In this document: in pieces, positions 9,301 through 20,957 of the stretch
How the letters are laid out: every line of letters begins with the position of its first letter
How positions within the stretch are numbered: the stretch's first letter is position 1
Origin: Isoetes taiwanensis
Lineage: Eukaryota > Streptophyta > Lycopodiopsida > Isoetales > Isoetaceae
Direction of reading: 5' to 3'
Length of the DNA: 64,000 nt
NCBI GenBank assembly: GCA_021234155.1
Contig: JAJEKV010000085.1
Coordinates: forward strand, 800,085 to 864,084
The notes under the pieces: generated by a model
What the model saw: only the letters and a program-made list of their open reading frames with translations
What the model was told of the DNA's origin: nothing
Database searches by the model: none
Translations under genes and position numbers: made by a program

Positions 9301-10182
9301 CCAACATCCTTAGTGAGTATTCTTTGTTTAATAATTATTAAATTTGCGCAACAAATAAAAGAACAATGACAAATAGTTTATATATGAAAATAACATATCT
9401 GTACATAAAATAAAAGAGCAATGTTTAGGGCTGTTCAATAACGTAGATCTGTGCATAGCTGGCTATATCATACTGCTATATATCATAAAAATTTCAATGG
9501 TCTTTAGAGGCCTGATGGTGGGCTGGGCAAGTGAAGTGGAATTCCTACATATGCATTGATAGACCATGTGATTCTTTGCACAAATATGACCTACATGTAT
9601 TCTGAGGTGCATTCCATCTCTAAAGTATTGGTCTTAGATGGCTATGTAATATATCTTGGAATCTCATTCCCAAGCATGAATATTTTTCTAAGTTACTAGA
9701 AACTTTAGAGGATTATACAATGCTGAACAACTTACAATACATTAACTTGATTGCTAACATCTTTAATATGAAATGTCATATGTTGGTAATAACTAAGGAG
9801 CATGTTCTAATCCTTCTGATTGCATCTGTTGAAACCCAGAAAACCCAACTCATTTTCGTTCATTTCTTGTATATATTATACCTCACTTTGCATGTGAGAG
9901 GACAAACGATTATTTGGCAGCCATTTGTGGTTAAAATGAAGAAAAGCTTGACAACAATGGTTGAAAAGGAAAATGAATATGGGTTCTTGCTTCCTCATGC
10001 AAATGTTGTTGGTTGTGTAATGGACTAATTTGTCATCAATCCTTTATTTGCTGGTTCTTGCTTCCTCATATAAATGTTGTTGGTTATGTAGTGGACAATT
10101 CTGTCATCAATTCTTTAATTGCTGAGTTAGTAAGCAAAAGAATGACTTGAATGATAGAGTAAAAAGTGCAACCACTAAAATG

Positions 10183-10214
<32 letters not shown>

Positions 10215-12010
10215 AATTATGAAAGAAGTGCAGTTACGAGGTGGATGTTGCAAAACAACAAATCGAAACAGCAAACACCAGGTCTAAACACTCCAGTATC
10301 ATTACATTCTTGTCATCAATGTTGGTTATCATGGAAAATAAACTTTTGAAAATGACAACAACATAAAGAATATGGATGAAATTCACAAAGGGGTAATTGC
10401 TAATGACCATTGCAATTACTTATAATGCTTAATACTTTTTCTTTTTGCAGTAATCCTTCTTCTTATTCTTGAAAAAGGCGGAAGACGATGAACATAGACT
10501 TTAACAAGTCTGGAGAAGTTGAAAGAATAGCCTCATCTTTGAGTAAGAAGTCTGGACTGCAACTCAACTTTTCATTTTTAGAGCAGCCAAAATGCTTTTT
10601 AATAGCATTCGCAAGTATACAAAGTTGTTCTCACTGTATTATGCCTATGACTCATCTTGTGTCTCAGCCATCATTGCACATTGTATGCATAGTTTTCCTC
10701 GAATTTGCACTTACGTATACTTCTCAAAGAGATCAACTTGTCCCCCTCGTGAACATCATATGCCTCGTATTTTGCTCAGGTCCATTAGACTTCCATATAG
10801 ATCTGCAATGAAATTTGGTCCCAATTATACTGTGCAGTACAATCCATTAAAAAAAATCAAGATCCTCATTAAGCACGTCTGCTAACGTGGAGGAGTCTGG
10901 TATAATTATGAAATCAACTAAAGATTGCACTTTATTATCTTCAACAAGCCCAAGCTTGACAATCTGAACAAACTAACAATTGTAAAAGATTGAAGAGTAA
11001 GTTCTACTTGTGAAGTATAACTAGTTTGGCTTTTCTACTACATGTACTTATTTAGTCTGATATTTTGAATGACTTAGGCTCAAGTTTGGATATTTCAGAG
11101 TCTATGGTTGACACGACTAATATAATTGAAGATGATGTCCAAGTAATACAAGAAGAATGTGTAAGAGATGAGAAACCAAAATATGTGTCGCTAAAGAATG
11201 AAATTTTTTGATAACTGACTTGATTTTGCCAAAAACCAATTTGCCCCCTTTGAAACAGTGGGCAATTATCAGAGATGAGAATGTCGATGTAGAATCAATT
11301 TTTTTGCTTAAAAACTTTTGGAGATGCCGGTATAAGGCGCCAATGTTAGTTTTTGGGGTTCGTGGCATACACCTTGCAGCAGCAGTCCATGATTGTCGGA
11401 TGCTATAAAGCTGCCACAAATGCTTATGCATCAACCAAAATAAGGCGGGAAGAGACTCTAAGAACAAGAACAAAGCAAAAAATGAACAAAAAACTCAATC
11501 ATGATATTGGTGCTCCAAAAGGAAGTGCTCCAAAATGTGAGCAAAAACCCTAAACAACGAGAGGAATGCACTCTCTAAATAGTAGAGCAAAACCCTAACC
11601 CTAACTGACATCTCACCTACCACATATCTAGGCTAAATCTGGGCCATAGATCGTGGGGTCTAATATGATACATACATGTGGCCTATGCCATTCATATCTA
11701 TGCTTAGCCCACAGGGCTAACAACAGTGGCACTAACAGTAACACAATTACTAAAAGTGGCACTAACATTGTAAAGATACTCACCTTAGAACCTTCTCACA
11801 AAAATGCTCCATTATCAACCATCAATAGTACTAAAACGTGCTAGCAGAATAAGCACTTATAGATGAATTCGATTATAGACACAATTCCTATTAGAATCAA
11901 TAATAACTTCAAAACTTATAAAAATTACTCGTAAACTAGTAAACGACAAAAATACTAGTAAACAGTTTACTTATTCTATAAATAGTATACCTAGCCCATA
12001 TCAAGGTAAT
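9301..12010. other. anonymous AT-rich sequence
   Basis: No family is recognised. A run of 30 A lies at 10183-10212 and could mark the 3' end of an old retroposed copy. Short open frames such as 9720-10028 and 10592-10885 (both plus) show no domain. CCCTAACCCTAA at 11593-11604 is only two telomere-like units. Confidence 0.6.
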
Positions 12011-12014
12011 GTGT

Positions 12015-12675
12015 TAGATGCTTAGGATGTTTTTCTCTACCAGATCTCACATCCTTGAAGTTAGAAGAAACTCTGGTATAGTTGATCCAATAATCCACAA
12101 CTTTTTCAATCACTTCTTGGCTCAGGGAATCCTTTCGCTTCTTCCTTCCACAAAGAGCCCATAATGCTTTTTATTACTAATTGCAACATGATGCTTCTTG
12201 GCTGTAGAACAATTCCATGGATGAATTCCTTTAGCCTTAGCAGCTAATCTTTCGCTTCCATGCCTGACCTAATTGCCATGACTAATGCTGCTTTTTTGCT
12301 GCTAATTTGTCATTGGACTCCACTCCATTCACATGTTGTATGGTTTCTTGGATGCTACTTATGATTTCACTATGAACAATCTTTTCCTTATCAGACACTG
12401 CACCTTGCATAACTTTGTTGTTCTCCACTAGGTGCCATATCTCCTTTTTCTGGTATGGAGATATTGATTTTGTGACATTCTAAAAATATCTTGTAATTAC
12501 GAAGGATGCATGCTGCAATTGCTTTTTGGAGTATTTAATAATTCTATCTAAATTTTCATTTGAGAACTTCTCCTTCACCTTGCTTACTCTTTGTCGTTGC
12601 TTCTGCAAATGCCATTTTTGTCTCTTGTCTTCGTCATTGGTCATCAGACCAGAAGAAGCCTGAATAAAAGATGGA
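12015..12675 (-). pseudogene. decayed coding-like remnant, unidentified
   Basis: On minus, a lysine- and glutamine-rich reading (DEDKRQKWHLQKQRQRVSK, KLAAKK, and farther on SERIPEPRSD) recurs across frames with several stops and shifts. Codon texture suggests an old gene or transposase remnant. I cannot assign it. Confidence 0.25.
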
Positions 12676-13305
12676 TGGAAAGAAACAAATGAAATCTATC
12701 TCCCTCGGAAAAGGGACAATCAATCACTCCCCTGAGATTTTCGTGAATTTTGAAAATTTCTCTTTCCAAAATACTTAAAAAATAGTGTTAACTTGGGTGG
12801 ACAAATGGACATTTAAAATAAGACACCATAAGATGCGAGGACCCCTATTTATAACGTACTAAAAATATGTCGTCGAGCAATCCAAACCAAACCAACATCA
12901 TGGTAATGGTGGTCACTTATTTAGGACTTTGGCCTACATAGATGTAAAGAGCATTAAGCAGTATGGAGAATCACATTTGATTTATGCTTGCTCAATTGAA
13001 ATAATTTTTGAACAACATGCTCTAGTTTTAGTTTCATTTTCATATTGACGTACCTCAATGATGGATTCTTGCTGGCTGGAAATCGATATCGAGCAAATAT
13101 TGATGAAGTGCTGTGCACAAAAGAACATCTATATACAAATACAGGCACATATAGATGTAAACTTGGGAGGGACACACACAAAATGCATAAATAAAAATGT
13201 AAACATATTGCACTTACTTTCCTGTAATGTGGTACATTTGGTAATGGAAATGATTCCAAATATTTCAAGCATTTCTGCATTTATAGCTGTAATATACAAC
13301 ATAAA
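12676..13305. other. no feature recognised
   Basis: AT-rich. Short frames on both strands overlap one another and none shows a domain. Confidence 0.5.
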
Positions 13306-13372
13306 ATTAAATTGAATTGAATTGAGTTGAATTTTGTTGTCTACGAAGATCAGATCGTCTATGAGATCCAAA
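13306..13372 (-). mobile_element. LINE-B 3' end with (AATTG)n tail
   Basis: 13333-13370 reads, on minus, as a diverged form of the family terminus (GGATCTCATAGACGATCTG, then TTCGTAGACAACAAAA). It is bordered by an AATTG-type microsatellite at 13306-13332. The match is weaker than at 45.8 or 47.1 kb. Confidence 0.5.
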
Positions 13373-13832
13373 CAACGAAGAACATCTGTTTATAGGAATA
13401 AACAACCCCTGCTTCGAAGGATTTTCGATGGAAAGACCTTGGCACTAATAGGACTACTGATGAACTATACATTTGTACATTTATACATGTCAATGTAACG
13501 ATCAAGGGCACAATTGAGTCCTCACATACATTACCTCATGGGTCTAAGATGCCATTGCACCCATCGAAGATGTGTTCCTCATTACATGTAGTGGTTGGTT
13601 AGTTAGGCGTAAGCAACCCATTATAACGCGTCCGTATAAGTGAAAATGTTGGGCAGTACTGAAGGTTGTAGTTCTGCTTTTCAATAAGTTCCAACGGACA
13701 ACGTTGGCTGATCTGATTTTTCTCGCTTTTCCTAATTTTAGAAAACCAACATTTGATCCCAATGCCATCGGTGCAAGAAGAAGAAAGCAACGGCTTCGTT
13801 CATGCCTTTGCGAAAAATCATTTATGAACATC
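13373..13832. other. possible 3' exon/UTR of the adjacent unknown gene
   Basis: A 95-codon minus frame at 13831-13544 follows the candidate gene below. It has no recognisable domain and could be untranslated sequence or a second exon read in another frame. Confidence 0.25.
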
Positions 13833-13932
13833 TCCTAAACAAAAGCAAAGCAATGACCAATGACCAAATCTTTGTGAAATATTAATTGACTTATCTTTCT
13901 CTTGTCGTTTTCAATAGTAGATTCCCTTGTTT

Positions 13933-14757
13933 TCAATATGAAGGACCTCGCGGTAATTTGCCTTCTAGCAAATCAGCCGTCGAGGAACTTGATATGTCTA
14001 GTTCGACATTCTTCAATTGCTCAAACCCTATTCCTTTGTAATCGTAAAAGCAAACATTCAAAACTTCTTCTGGAGCCAATGAAGTTTCACCATATATTAA
14101 TGCCTCCATTATTTGTCTTGGCATATCTGATTCAAACTTACTTAGATCACCAAGGTCTATGACATGCCTATAGACATGTCCCGAAATCTCATTTTCTCTC
14201 ACGCCAATTACTCTAGCAATTTCTGGAAGCAAGAGATAATGTTTGTCGCTAATATAAATGGGTTGTGCTTCTAACAAACCCCACCTATACAGGTTCTCTT
14301 CTATTAGTACTTCTTCTACTGCATCCTCAACTACTGGGATTATCTTTTGCAAAGTGATTCTCCTCTTTTGGAAAGCAGGCTCTTCGATATACGTTGTCTG
14401 AGCAGTCTCCGCAGGTGGACTAGAGCTTGGCTCTGTAATTGAAATACCATGCATCGTATAGATAGAAAACATAATGCCCAAGCCATAAAACTTCTCTCTG
14501 CCTTCTTGCCTATACAAGTCATTGGAAACAGAGGAGTTCTTGGCGCTATGAGTGAGCGCTTCTTGGGGTAGCAAGATGTGTAGAGAGAGAATTCTGGCCC
14601 AACATGGGCAAATTGAGGTGAATTTAAAATTCGATGGGGGGGGAAAGAAAAATAGATAGGGGACAGGGGCCAGTGAAGTAAGCCTGGAAAAGGTAAATTT
14701 GGGACAGAAACAGGTTTTTGGGAGCCGCGAAAAGGATGGACAGCAGAGGATAGACAT
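13933..14757 (-). CDS. hypothetical protein, up to 274 aa, possibly spliced
   Basis: The first ATG is at 14757, but the first 95 residues are low-quality (Phe/Pro/Cys-rich). The ATG at 14472 (MFSIYTMHGIS) is a more natural start, giving about 180 residues. The remainder is an acidic, well-formed globular-looking sequence: VEDAVEEVLIEENLYRWGLL, YLLLPEIARVIGVRENEI and APEEVLNVCFYDYKGIGF. A GT (13946-13945) and a pyrimidine-rich TTTGTTTAG (ending at 13835) would define a 112-base intron and replace the last residues by a short tail ending in HK. I do not recognise the family. It abuts the 5' end of LINE-A copy 1 on the other strand, so it could be a 5'-disrupted host gene. Confidence 0.4.
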   Translation of the reverse strand: MSILCCPSFSRLPKTCFCPKFTFSRLTSLAPVPYLFFFPPPSNFKFTSICPCWARILSLHILLPQEALTHSAKNSSVSNDLYRQEGREKFYGLGIMFSIYTMHGISITEPSSSPPAETAQTTYIEEPAFQKRRITLQKIIPVVEDAVEEVLIEENLYRWGLLEAQPIYISDKHYLLLPEIARVIGVRENEISGHVYRHVIDLGDLSKFESDMPRQIMEALIYGETSLAPEEVLNVCFYDYKGIGFEQLKNVELDISSSSTADLLEGKLPRGPSY

Positions 14758-15476
14758 CTATGTAGCAGGGAATCATGGCTATCTAAAAATTTCTGATGAT
14801 GGGCAGGAATTTATGAGTTTATTTCAGAATTCGTCAGATCACGTTAAAACCCAGATCATTGCACTTCTAAGATTTTTGAACGGGAAAACAGAAAGAAATC
14901 AAAATCCTGAATACTTTGCATGTGGAGATTGGCTGATCCTGACAATGGCGGAAAGGAGAACTCGAGCTCAAACCATGTCGCCTGTGCAATCCCATCTTGT
15001 TGGACAGATCTTGGACCAAATTAATGAAGAACAAAGGAGGATTTTGGAAAAACAGGAAAGGAGATCAATTCATGAATTCAGAGGTATTCCTAACTTCAAA
15101 AATCATCAGTTTATTCCCTCTAGATTAAAAGAACTTGAATCCCGAACAGTCATTGGGTGTATTCGACATGAGGGAGTGAAACTAAGCTACCTAAAAACTG
15201 AAATTATGAAGATGGATAGAAAGGTAGAAATTTCTGGAATGTATTGGCTGCAGTTCCCTTTCTTTGTGATAGAATGTGGAAATCTAAATACAGTCCAATA
15301 TTTACTTAAGCAGGGTACCATTTACAGAGCCAACACTCAATTTTATTTTCAGAAATGGAACCCAAAATTCGATCCTAAGGATTTAAAACAACTGTACCAT
15401 CCAGCAGCTTGCACTGTAGCAGGGCTAAATCCAATGTATTGGCATGAGGATATCTTCAAAGAATTGTTCACGGGAA
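14699..15476 (+). pseudogene. LINE-A ORF1, amino part (DUF4283-like)
   Basis: ORF1 of plant L1 elements is a nucleic-acid-binding chaperone. The frame contains MYWLQFPFFVIECGNLNTV, then IYRANTQFYFQKWNPKFDP and MYWHEDIFKELFTGI. This is the order of a DUF4283 fold (a hydrophobic strand, a W-P-F-P strand, and W-x-E-x-I). The open frame starts at a TTG, and the first ATG is at 14813. It is cut at GGAATA (15473-15478), where foreign sequence begins and adds a spurious CSIITGGYF tail up to 15508. Confidence 0.7.
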
Positions 15477-15478
15477 TA

Positions 15479-16913
15479 TGTAGCATAATAACAGGGGGTT
15501 ACTTTTAGATTTTTATACGCTTTTTCACATGGTTTTTCTATGATTTCGTTGTTGTATTCGTTGAGGTGTACTAAATAGTATTTCTAGAGTGCACCTTTTA
15601 TGGGCCGTTGATTTTCGTTGGTTGGAACAATCCGAGGGTTGTTGTCTTTCTCTGCATGTGTTTGTGCATGAACACTACGCATGTGTATGCATGTGCATGT
15701 GCACATGCATGTGCATGTGTATTGTGCATGTGCAAGTGCAAGTGCATGTGCATGTGTGCATGTGTGTGCATGTGTGCATATGCATGTGTACTTGCCCTCT
15801 TGGATTCTTATTGCCGGAGTGGATTTTACTACCACGAGATGGATTTTTTGCTCACACTTACAAAGGTATTTATTTTTTAATGTTTCTTCAGTTAGCATAA
15901 TGTTTTTTTACGAGATATTGGTTTCCGATTCTACAATGTAGTCTTTGCAAAACCCCCTTTTGTTTCCTTCCTAAGATTTCTTCAAGTAGATTCAAGTTTA
16001 GGCCCCTCATTTTGCTTCCAACTCTTGGATATTCACGGCTGCGGATTGTTCATAGCAGCCAGCCTTTAGCTTCAATCAACAAACGGATTCTTATGCACAC
16101 AACAAGGTGGATTATTCCACGCCCTTTTCCATGTCACATGCATCGGGTCAAATAGTGGCCACAAGAATGCATTTACATTGTAGGTTTGGAACTTTAATCG
16201 AACCATAAGGTGAATCATGCATTACCTTTAAGCTAGAGATGGAGCATTCAAAATCATATGGATTGATAAACAATGGTGTCATTGTGAAAGAGAAATAGTT
16301 GTAGTGGAAGTAACAATATGTAGTATAATAACAGGGGTTTTTTTTTGTGTTGCAAATTTTATGACTTTCAGAATAATGGGATCAATCTGCTCTATCTTTA
16401 TGGTAACTTTTACTTATGTTTTATTTGTTTTATTGTCATCAAATTCAAAAGCTACTGGTGATGAAAGCCTCAAATGAATTCTAGTTTTTTTACGGTTTGA
16501 ATTCTAAAATTTTTGTCACAGGGGGAAGGGGGGGCTAAGGCCAGAAGGGCAAAAAAAATTTTTGCAACACAAACCATTAACATCCAACATGTAAAAATTA
16601 AATCCCCCAACACATAACAACCAACACATAACAACTATTGACATTAACAACCAACACATAACTACCATTGACATTAATTAACACAACCATTGGGTCCAAC
16701 ACATTTAAATTAAAATCCCCCTTAAACCCCCTTTGGTTTGGGTGCATATTCACACGGGGGGTGACTCCGGGCAACGAGAGCTGTTGGATAGGCATATTCA
16801 CCCCTTATTCCTTAATCTATACCGTACGTAAAGTTCCTCGTTTGTGGGGTATGCAAGTACAGAATTTGCTATACTGTATAACAAGATTCGCAAAATACTA
16901 TAAGATTTCAAGC
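15479..16913. mobile_element. 1.43-kb insertion in LINE-A ORF1
   Basis: The insertion is flanked by GGAATA on both sides (15473-15478 and 16914-16919), a possible 6-bp target duplication. It starts TGTAGCATAATAACAGGGGG. The first 145 bases match 40275-40420, where the same start occurs, and a third partial start lies at 16319. Its right end (16747-16913) matches 43620-43782 in inverted orientation. The class is unknown; there is no coding capacity. Confidence 0.55.
15657..15790. repeat. alternating purine/pyrimidine (TGTGCA)n tract
   Basis: About 130 bases of degenerate TGTGCATG / TGCATGTG repeats inside the nested insertion. The long frames reading through it on both strands are products of the repeat. 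Confidence 0.9.
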
Positions 16914-16919
16914 GGAATA

Positions 16920-17151
16920 CTATATGATGTTGTACATAGGATGGGAAGGGGTTCCAGAAAGAGCTCCAAAAATTTGGATCCAAATTGATATTCTGAAAGA
17001 AATACCAAGCCAAGTTCAGTACCAAGACTTCTTTGGAGAATTGAAGAGCTTATCCCTGAATTGGCAGGGTCTTCCTGCACCATGTAATAATTGTGGACTA
17101 AGGTTGCATGGTGGAGGAGTATGTCAGGGTAAATGGATAGCACACTGTTGA
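16920..17151 (+). pseudogene. LINE-A ORF1, zinc-knuckle part
   Basis: After the insertion the ORF1 protein resumes with GVPERAPKIWIQIDILKEIP and ends in LPAPCNNCGLRLHGGGVCQG. The CX2CX4HX4C knuckle spans CNNCGLRLHGGGVC. In plant LINE ORF1 proteins this strand-plus-knuckle pair directly follows the DUF4283 core. Confidence 0.7.
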
Positions 17152-17410
17152 TCAAGGCATTCTTTGAAAATAAAAAACTCCTCATTATGAACCACGAGGT
17201 CTCCAAAGCAAATTCATGGGTGATTTGTTAAAAAGAACGAGGAATGGAAGTGCTATGAGAAAGGCTAAAAAACGAGAAAGACAAAGATAAAAACTGGAAA
17301 TAAAGAAGAAGGCTCCAAAACTTTGAATACTCGAGAAAGGAATGGAAGAAAAAAAGGAATAATAAAATAAATGGACAGATCAAAGTGTTAGTCAATGCTA
17401 TGGCCAGGGA

Positions 17411-18283
17411 GTGGAGAATTCCAAGGAACCTATAAGACCAAATGGCCAGGTGTTGGAATTATCCATTATCCCTATAAGTCCCAAGAATGCAAAGGGTAAA
17501 GATACTATTGATCAGAACTTGAGTCCTCGTATTCATCCAAATACTTCAATGAATACTAAATATGATGGTCAACTCTCAGATTCTAATGCTGAGATGAATA
17601 ATGGGAAGGTCATTCATAAGGGAGAAGCTTCATGTTCTAAGTATCTTGGGGAGACAACCCAGGTAAACAGATGTATGATATCTTATTGGAATTGATGGAG
17701 AAAGCTGAGACTTTGGCAAATGATAGAAATAATGATGACAAAGAGTATCAAATGGGACAATTGATTGAGGGTGTATCTGAAACACAAGAAAATGGCTTGG
17801 ATGAGAATGAAGACCTTGGAAATGAGAAGACAAATGTTAATAAGCAGATCCAAACTGATTCTGATGTGGTACCAGAAACACAAGAGGAAGGTATTGAAGA
17901 TACTATATGAATTCAAGTTTTTCACAAGATCACCTATGGAGATTCAGGGTTTGCAAGATCCTATAAGCCCAAATGGCCTAGAAATTGGGATCAATAGACC
18001 AACAAGTCCAAATGGCCTGGGAATTGGGAACAATAGACCAATAAGTCCAAATGGCCTGGGAATTGGGACCAATAGATCATTAAGTCCAAATGGCCTGGGA
18101 ATTGATAACAATAGGCCAATAAGTCCAAATGGCCAGGATTTGCAGGTAGGGGATATGCAGGGCCAGGATGTCAGTCCTATAAGTCCTTGTATGGAAGAAA
18201 ATGAAAAGGAGATATTCTATACTCCTCACACCACCAAAAAGAAAATAAGGAATGTGAATTTTCACCTAACAGTCCAGCTCTGA
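17411..18283 (+). pseudogene. LINE-A ORF1 tail with 13-residue repeats
   Basis: Low-complexity carboxyl region in overlapping frames (17411-17695 and 17765-18283). The second holds five SPNGLGIGNNRPI-like units. Function unknown; probably a disordered linker before ORF2, which starts 35 bases later. Confidence 0.55.
17963..18157 (+). repeat. 39-bp minisatellite, five units, in frame
   Basis: Units begin at 17963, 18002, 18041, 18080 and 18119, exactly 39 bases apart, each with AAGTCCAAATGGCC or a one-base variant. The period is a multiple of three, so unit gain or loss keeps the frame. Confidence 0.95.
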
Positions 18284-18317
18284 ACCTGAGAGTACAGGAA
18301 AGGAAAAGATATCCAGC

Positions 18318-19020
18318 ATGAAGATCATCACATGGAATATGAGAGGAATTAAGGGTCCTCTCAAAAGGAAAAGGGCACTTATTGCCCTTAAAAAAATGAA
18401 GGCGGATATTATTTTGATGCAGGAACATAGACTTCCAGAATTTGAGACCTCTAAATTACATGATTGGATTAAACACGAGGGAGATTGGTTTGGTCTGCAC
18501 GATGGTACCAAAGGAGGTATTTGCATTGTATGGTGGGGATTCAATTGTCTTCAAAAGTTTGTACATCAATGGGAAGATGGGTATGCTTGATCTTACAAAG
18601 AGAAAAGGAGACAATTGCTATTATAAATGTGTATGCATCTACTGAAACAAATGAAAGACAAGAACAATGGAAAGACATCCTACAATGGATTTAGAATGAA
18701 AATATAGACAATTGGATGATGGCAGGAGATTTTAACAATACACCAGTGTGGGACCAGAAGCTAGGAAAGAAAATAAATATGGCTAGGAAGGAAAAGGAAA
18801 CTTGGGATGCTCTGATGGAAAATTTCTTATATATTCTTCCATCTACCTCAAATTATTATTCTTGGAGCAATAAAAGGAAAAAATGAGGAAAGGGTTTTTG
18901 CCTTACGGATAGGTTCTACATATGCAATAGGAATCTTAACACATGGGATGATGTCATGATATGCGGGGACATTAGCAATTCAATTTACGATCATTTTCCA
19001 CATATCTTACAAGATAGAAC
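18318..19020 (+). pseudogene. LINE-A ORF2 endonuclease domain, frameshifted
   Basis: MKIITWNMRGIKG opens the domain, followed by ILMQEHRLPEF (catalytic Glu), INVYAS, AGDFNNTP near 18726 and a YDHFP box near 18990. This is the motif order of the APE-type endonuclease that nicks target DNA. A shift near 18540 and stops near 18690 and 18885 break the frame. Upstream ATG at 18318 is a good ORF2 start. Confidence 0.8.
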
Positions 19021-19149
19021 TTCGGTCATGTAAAGGGTGGTACAAATATTCCATTTAAATTCAACATTGGACTACTTAATAATAAGAGTTTCATTGAAGA
19101 ATTTAAAGTTTTCTTTGCAACTCTAGCTCCTGTCAGCAGAACAGAATCT

Positions 19150-20957
19150 ATGAAGGCATTCTTACAGAAAATGAAGAAAATCAAAACTTGGATCAAGAAG
19201 TGGGGCAAAGATTGGGCAATGAAGAAAAGAAAAGAAAAGCGAGGAATTATATGGGCAAATGAGGGAGGTCGAGGTAAGTTGTTCCTAGATAAAGCTAATC
19301 ACATGCTACAGCAGTTAGAGGAGGATCTTGAAAGAAAAGTTAAATTGGTTGAGGAGAATGAAGCAAAATCTCTAGCAGTCAAAAGTAGGAGTAAATATAT
19401 CAATGGGATGGACAAAGGGAATTCAGCCTTCTTTTTTAGGACTGCTAAAAGCAGAATGGTCAACAATGGAATCGTACAGGTCAAAACTATTTCAGGAAAT
19501 GTGATAGAAAAACAACAGGAAATAGAGGACTTCTTTCATGGTGAATATAGTAAGACCTTTAGTGAAGTTATAGCACAACATGATGATGTTGAAAAATTCT
19601 TTCAAGATATACCATTGAATCCCCAAGTAAGTCAAGATGAAGACCTATTGAAAGAGCGGATGAAAAAGAAATATTGGAAACAATTAGGTCAATGGCAAAA
19701 GGTAAAAGCCGGGACAGATGGTTTTCAACGAGAATTCTATGAGGAGTTTTGGAATATTTTCAAGGATGATCTAATAAATTTCTTGCAAGGGGCTTGGAAG
19801 GCAAAAGAAATTGAACCACGCCATTAATCTTTGGACATATCACTCTAATTCCAAAGGTTGGTAACCCATTGCAGATTGGGATTTGGAGACCAATCTCCCT
19901 AACAAATGCAACCTACAAAATATTAGCCAAAATCCTTGCAAACAGGCTGAAACCTACCTTACATAACCTTATTAGCCCCTAGTGTCAAACTTCTTTCTTG
20001 CAACAGAGAAATATTCTGGAGAATTACATTGGTGCATCAGAGGGATTACACCGGAATAAGATGTCCGGCAAAATGTATGTTACTCAAGTTGGATTTTCAA
20101 AGAGCTTATGATACAATTAATTGGCAATTTTTTGGAAAGAGCTATGAAACATTTGGGTTTTCAAGAAGAGGTGTACCAAAAATCTGGAGTTTTAACTCTC
20201 TGACTTCATCAACCTTGATAATTAATGGGAGTCCAACTAAGCAATTCCAATGTAGGAGGGGTGTAAGACAAGGATGTCCTTTAGCCCCTTATCTGTTCCT
20301 AATTGTTGCTGAAATTGTCACTAGAATGGTTATCAATCTTCAACAGCAAGGTAAAATAAAAACATTGGAGATGCCTGAGGATCAAGAACCTTTCACTATT
20401 ATGCAGTATGCTGATGATACATTTGTTTTTCTTAAACATGGAGATGAGAGCTTGGAAAATTTTCTGAATGCAATAGAGGAGTTTGGAAAGGTCTCAGGAG
20501 TCAGGCTAAACAGGAAAAAAGGTGCAATCATTTTGGATACCACGGATCAGGTCTTACAGGATATTAAGATTCTGGATAAGAATACTTCAATTTCCATTTT
20601 AGGTATTCCTTTAGCTTTAAACAAAAACCTTGTTGGAGTATGGGAGCCAATTGTTTCTAGAATCAAGCAGAAACTTAACAAATATCCTGCTACTTTATCT
20701 TTGGCTGGCAGAGTTGAAATTGCAAATGCAGTCATCAGTAGTACACATATTTATTTCTCTTCTGCTATTATTGGAGATAAATGTTCATACAACAAAATTG
20801 AGTCTGCTATTAGGAAATTCATCTGGCAGGGTAATCATAAGGTGGCTTGGTCAGATCTAATAAAGGACAAAAAGAATGGTGGATTAGGATGCAAGGATCT
20901 TTTTCTTCAAGCACAGGCTTTGGCTGCTAAATTAGTGTGGAGGGGTAAAAGCATGCT
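19150..20957 (+). pseudogene. LINE-A ORF2 reverse transcriptase domain, frameshifted
   Basis: 19150-19827 gives the charged linker and the start of RT (TDGFQREFYEEFWNIF). Shifted pieces near 19850-19990 carry GDWRPISLTN-like motifs. 20029-20957 is open and contains LLKLDFQRAYDTINW, RRGVRQGCPLAPYLF and QYADDTFVF (YADD at 20407-20418). The catalytic palm residues are therefore still encoded, though the domain as a whole is broken by at least two shifts. The frame ends where the MITE inserts. Confidence 0.88.

Noticed and set aside
11593-11604. Telomere-like CCCTAACCCTAA
   Set aside because: Only two units, and of the TTAGGG type; too short to be an interstitial telomere.
15589-15941. Long overlapping frames on both strands (Cys/Met/His- and Val-rich)
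   Set aside because: They are readings of the TGTGCA alternating repeat in every frame, without any start context or domain.
15479-16913. Small LTR (TRIM-like) element with direct repeats at 15479 and 16319
   Set aside because: Similarity between the two starts ends after about 25 bases, so they are not LTRs.
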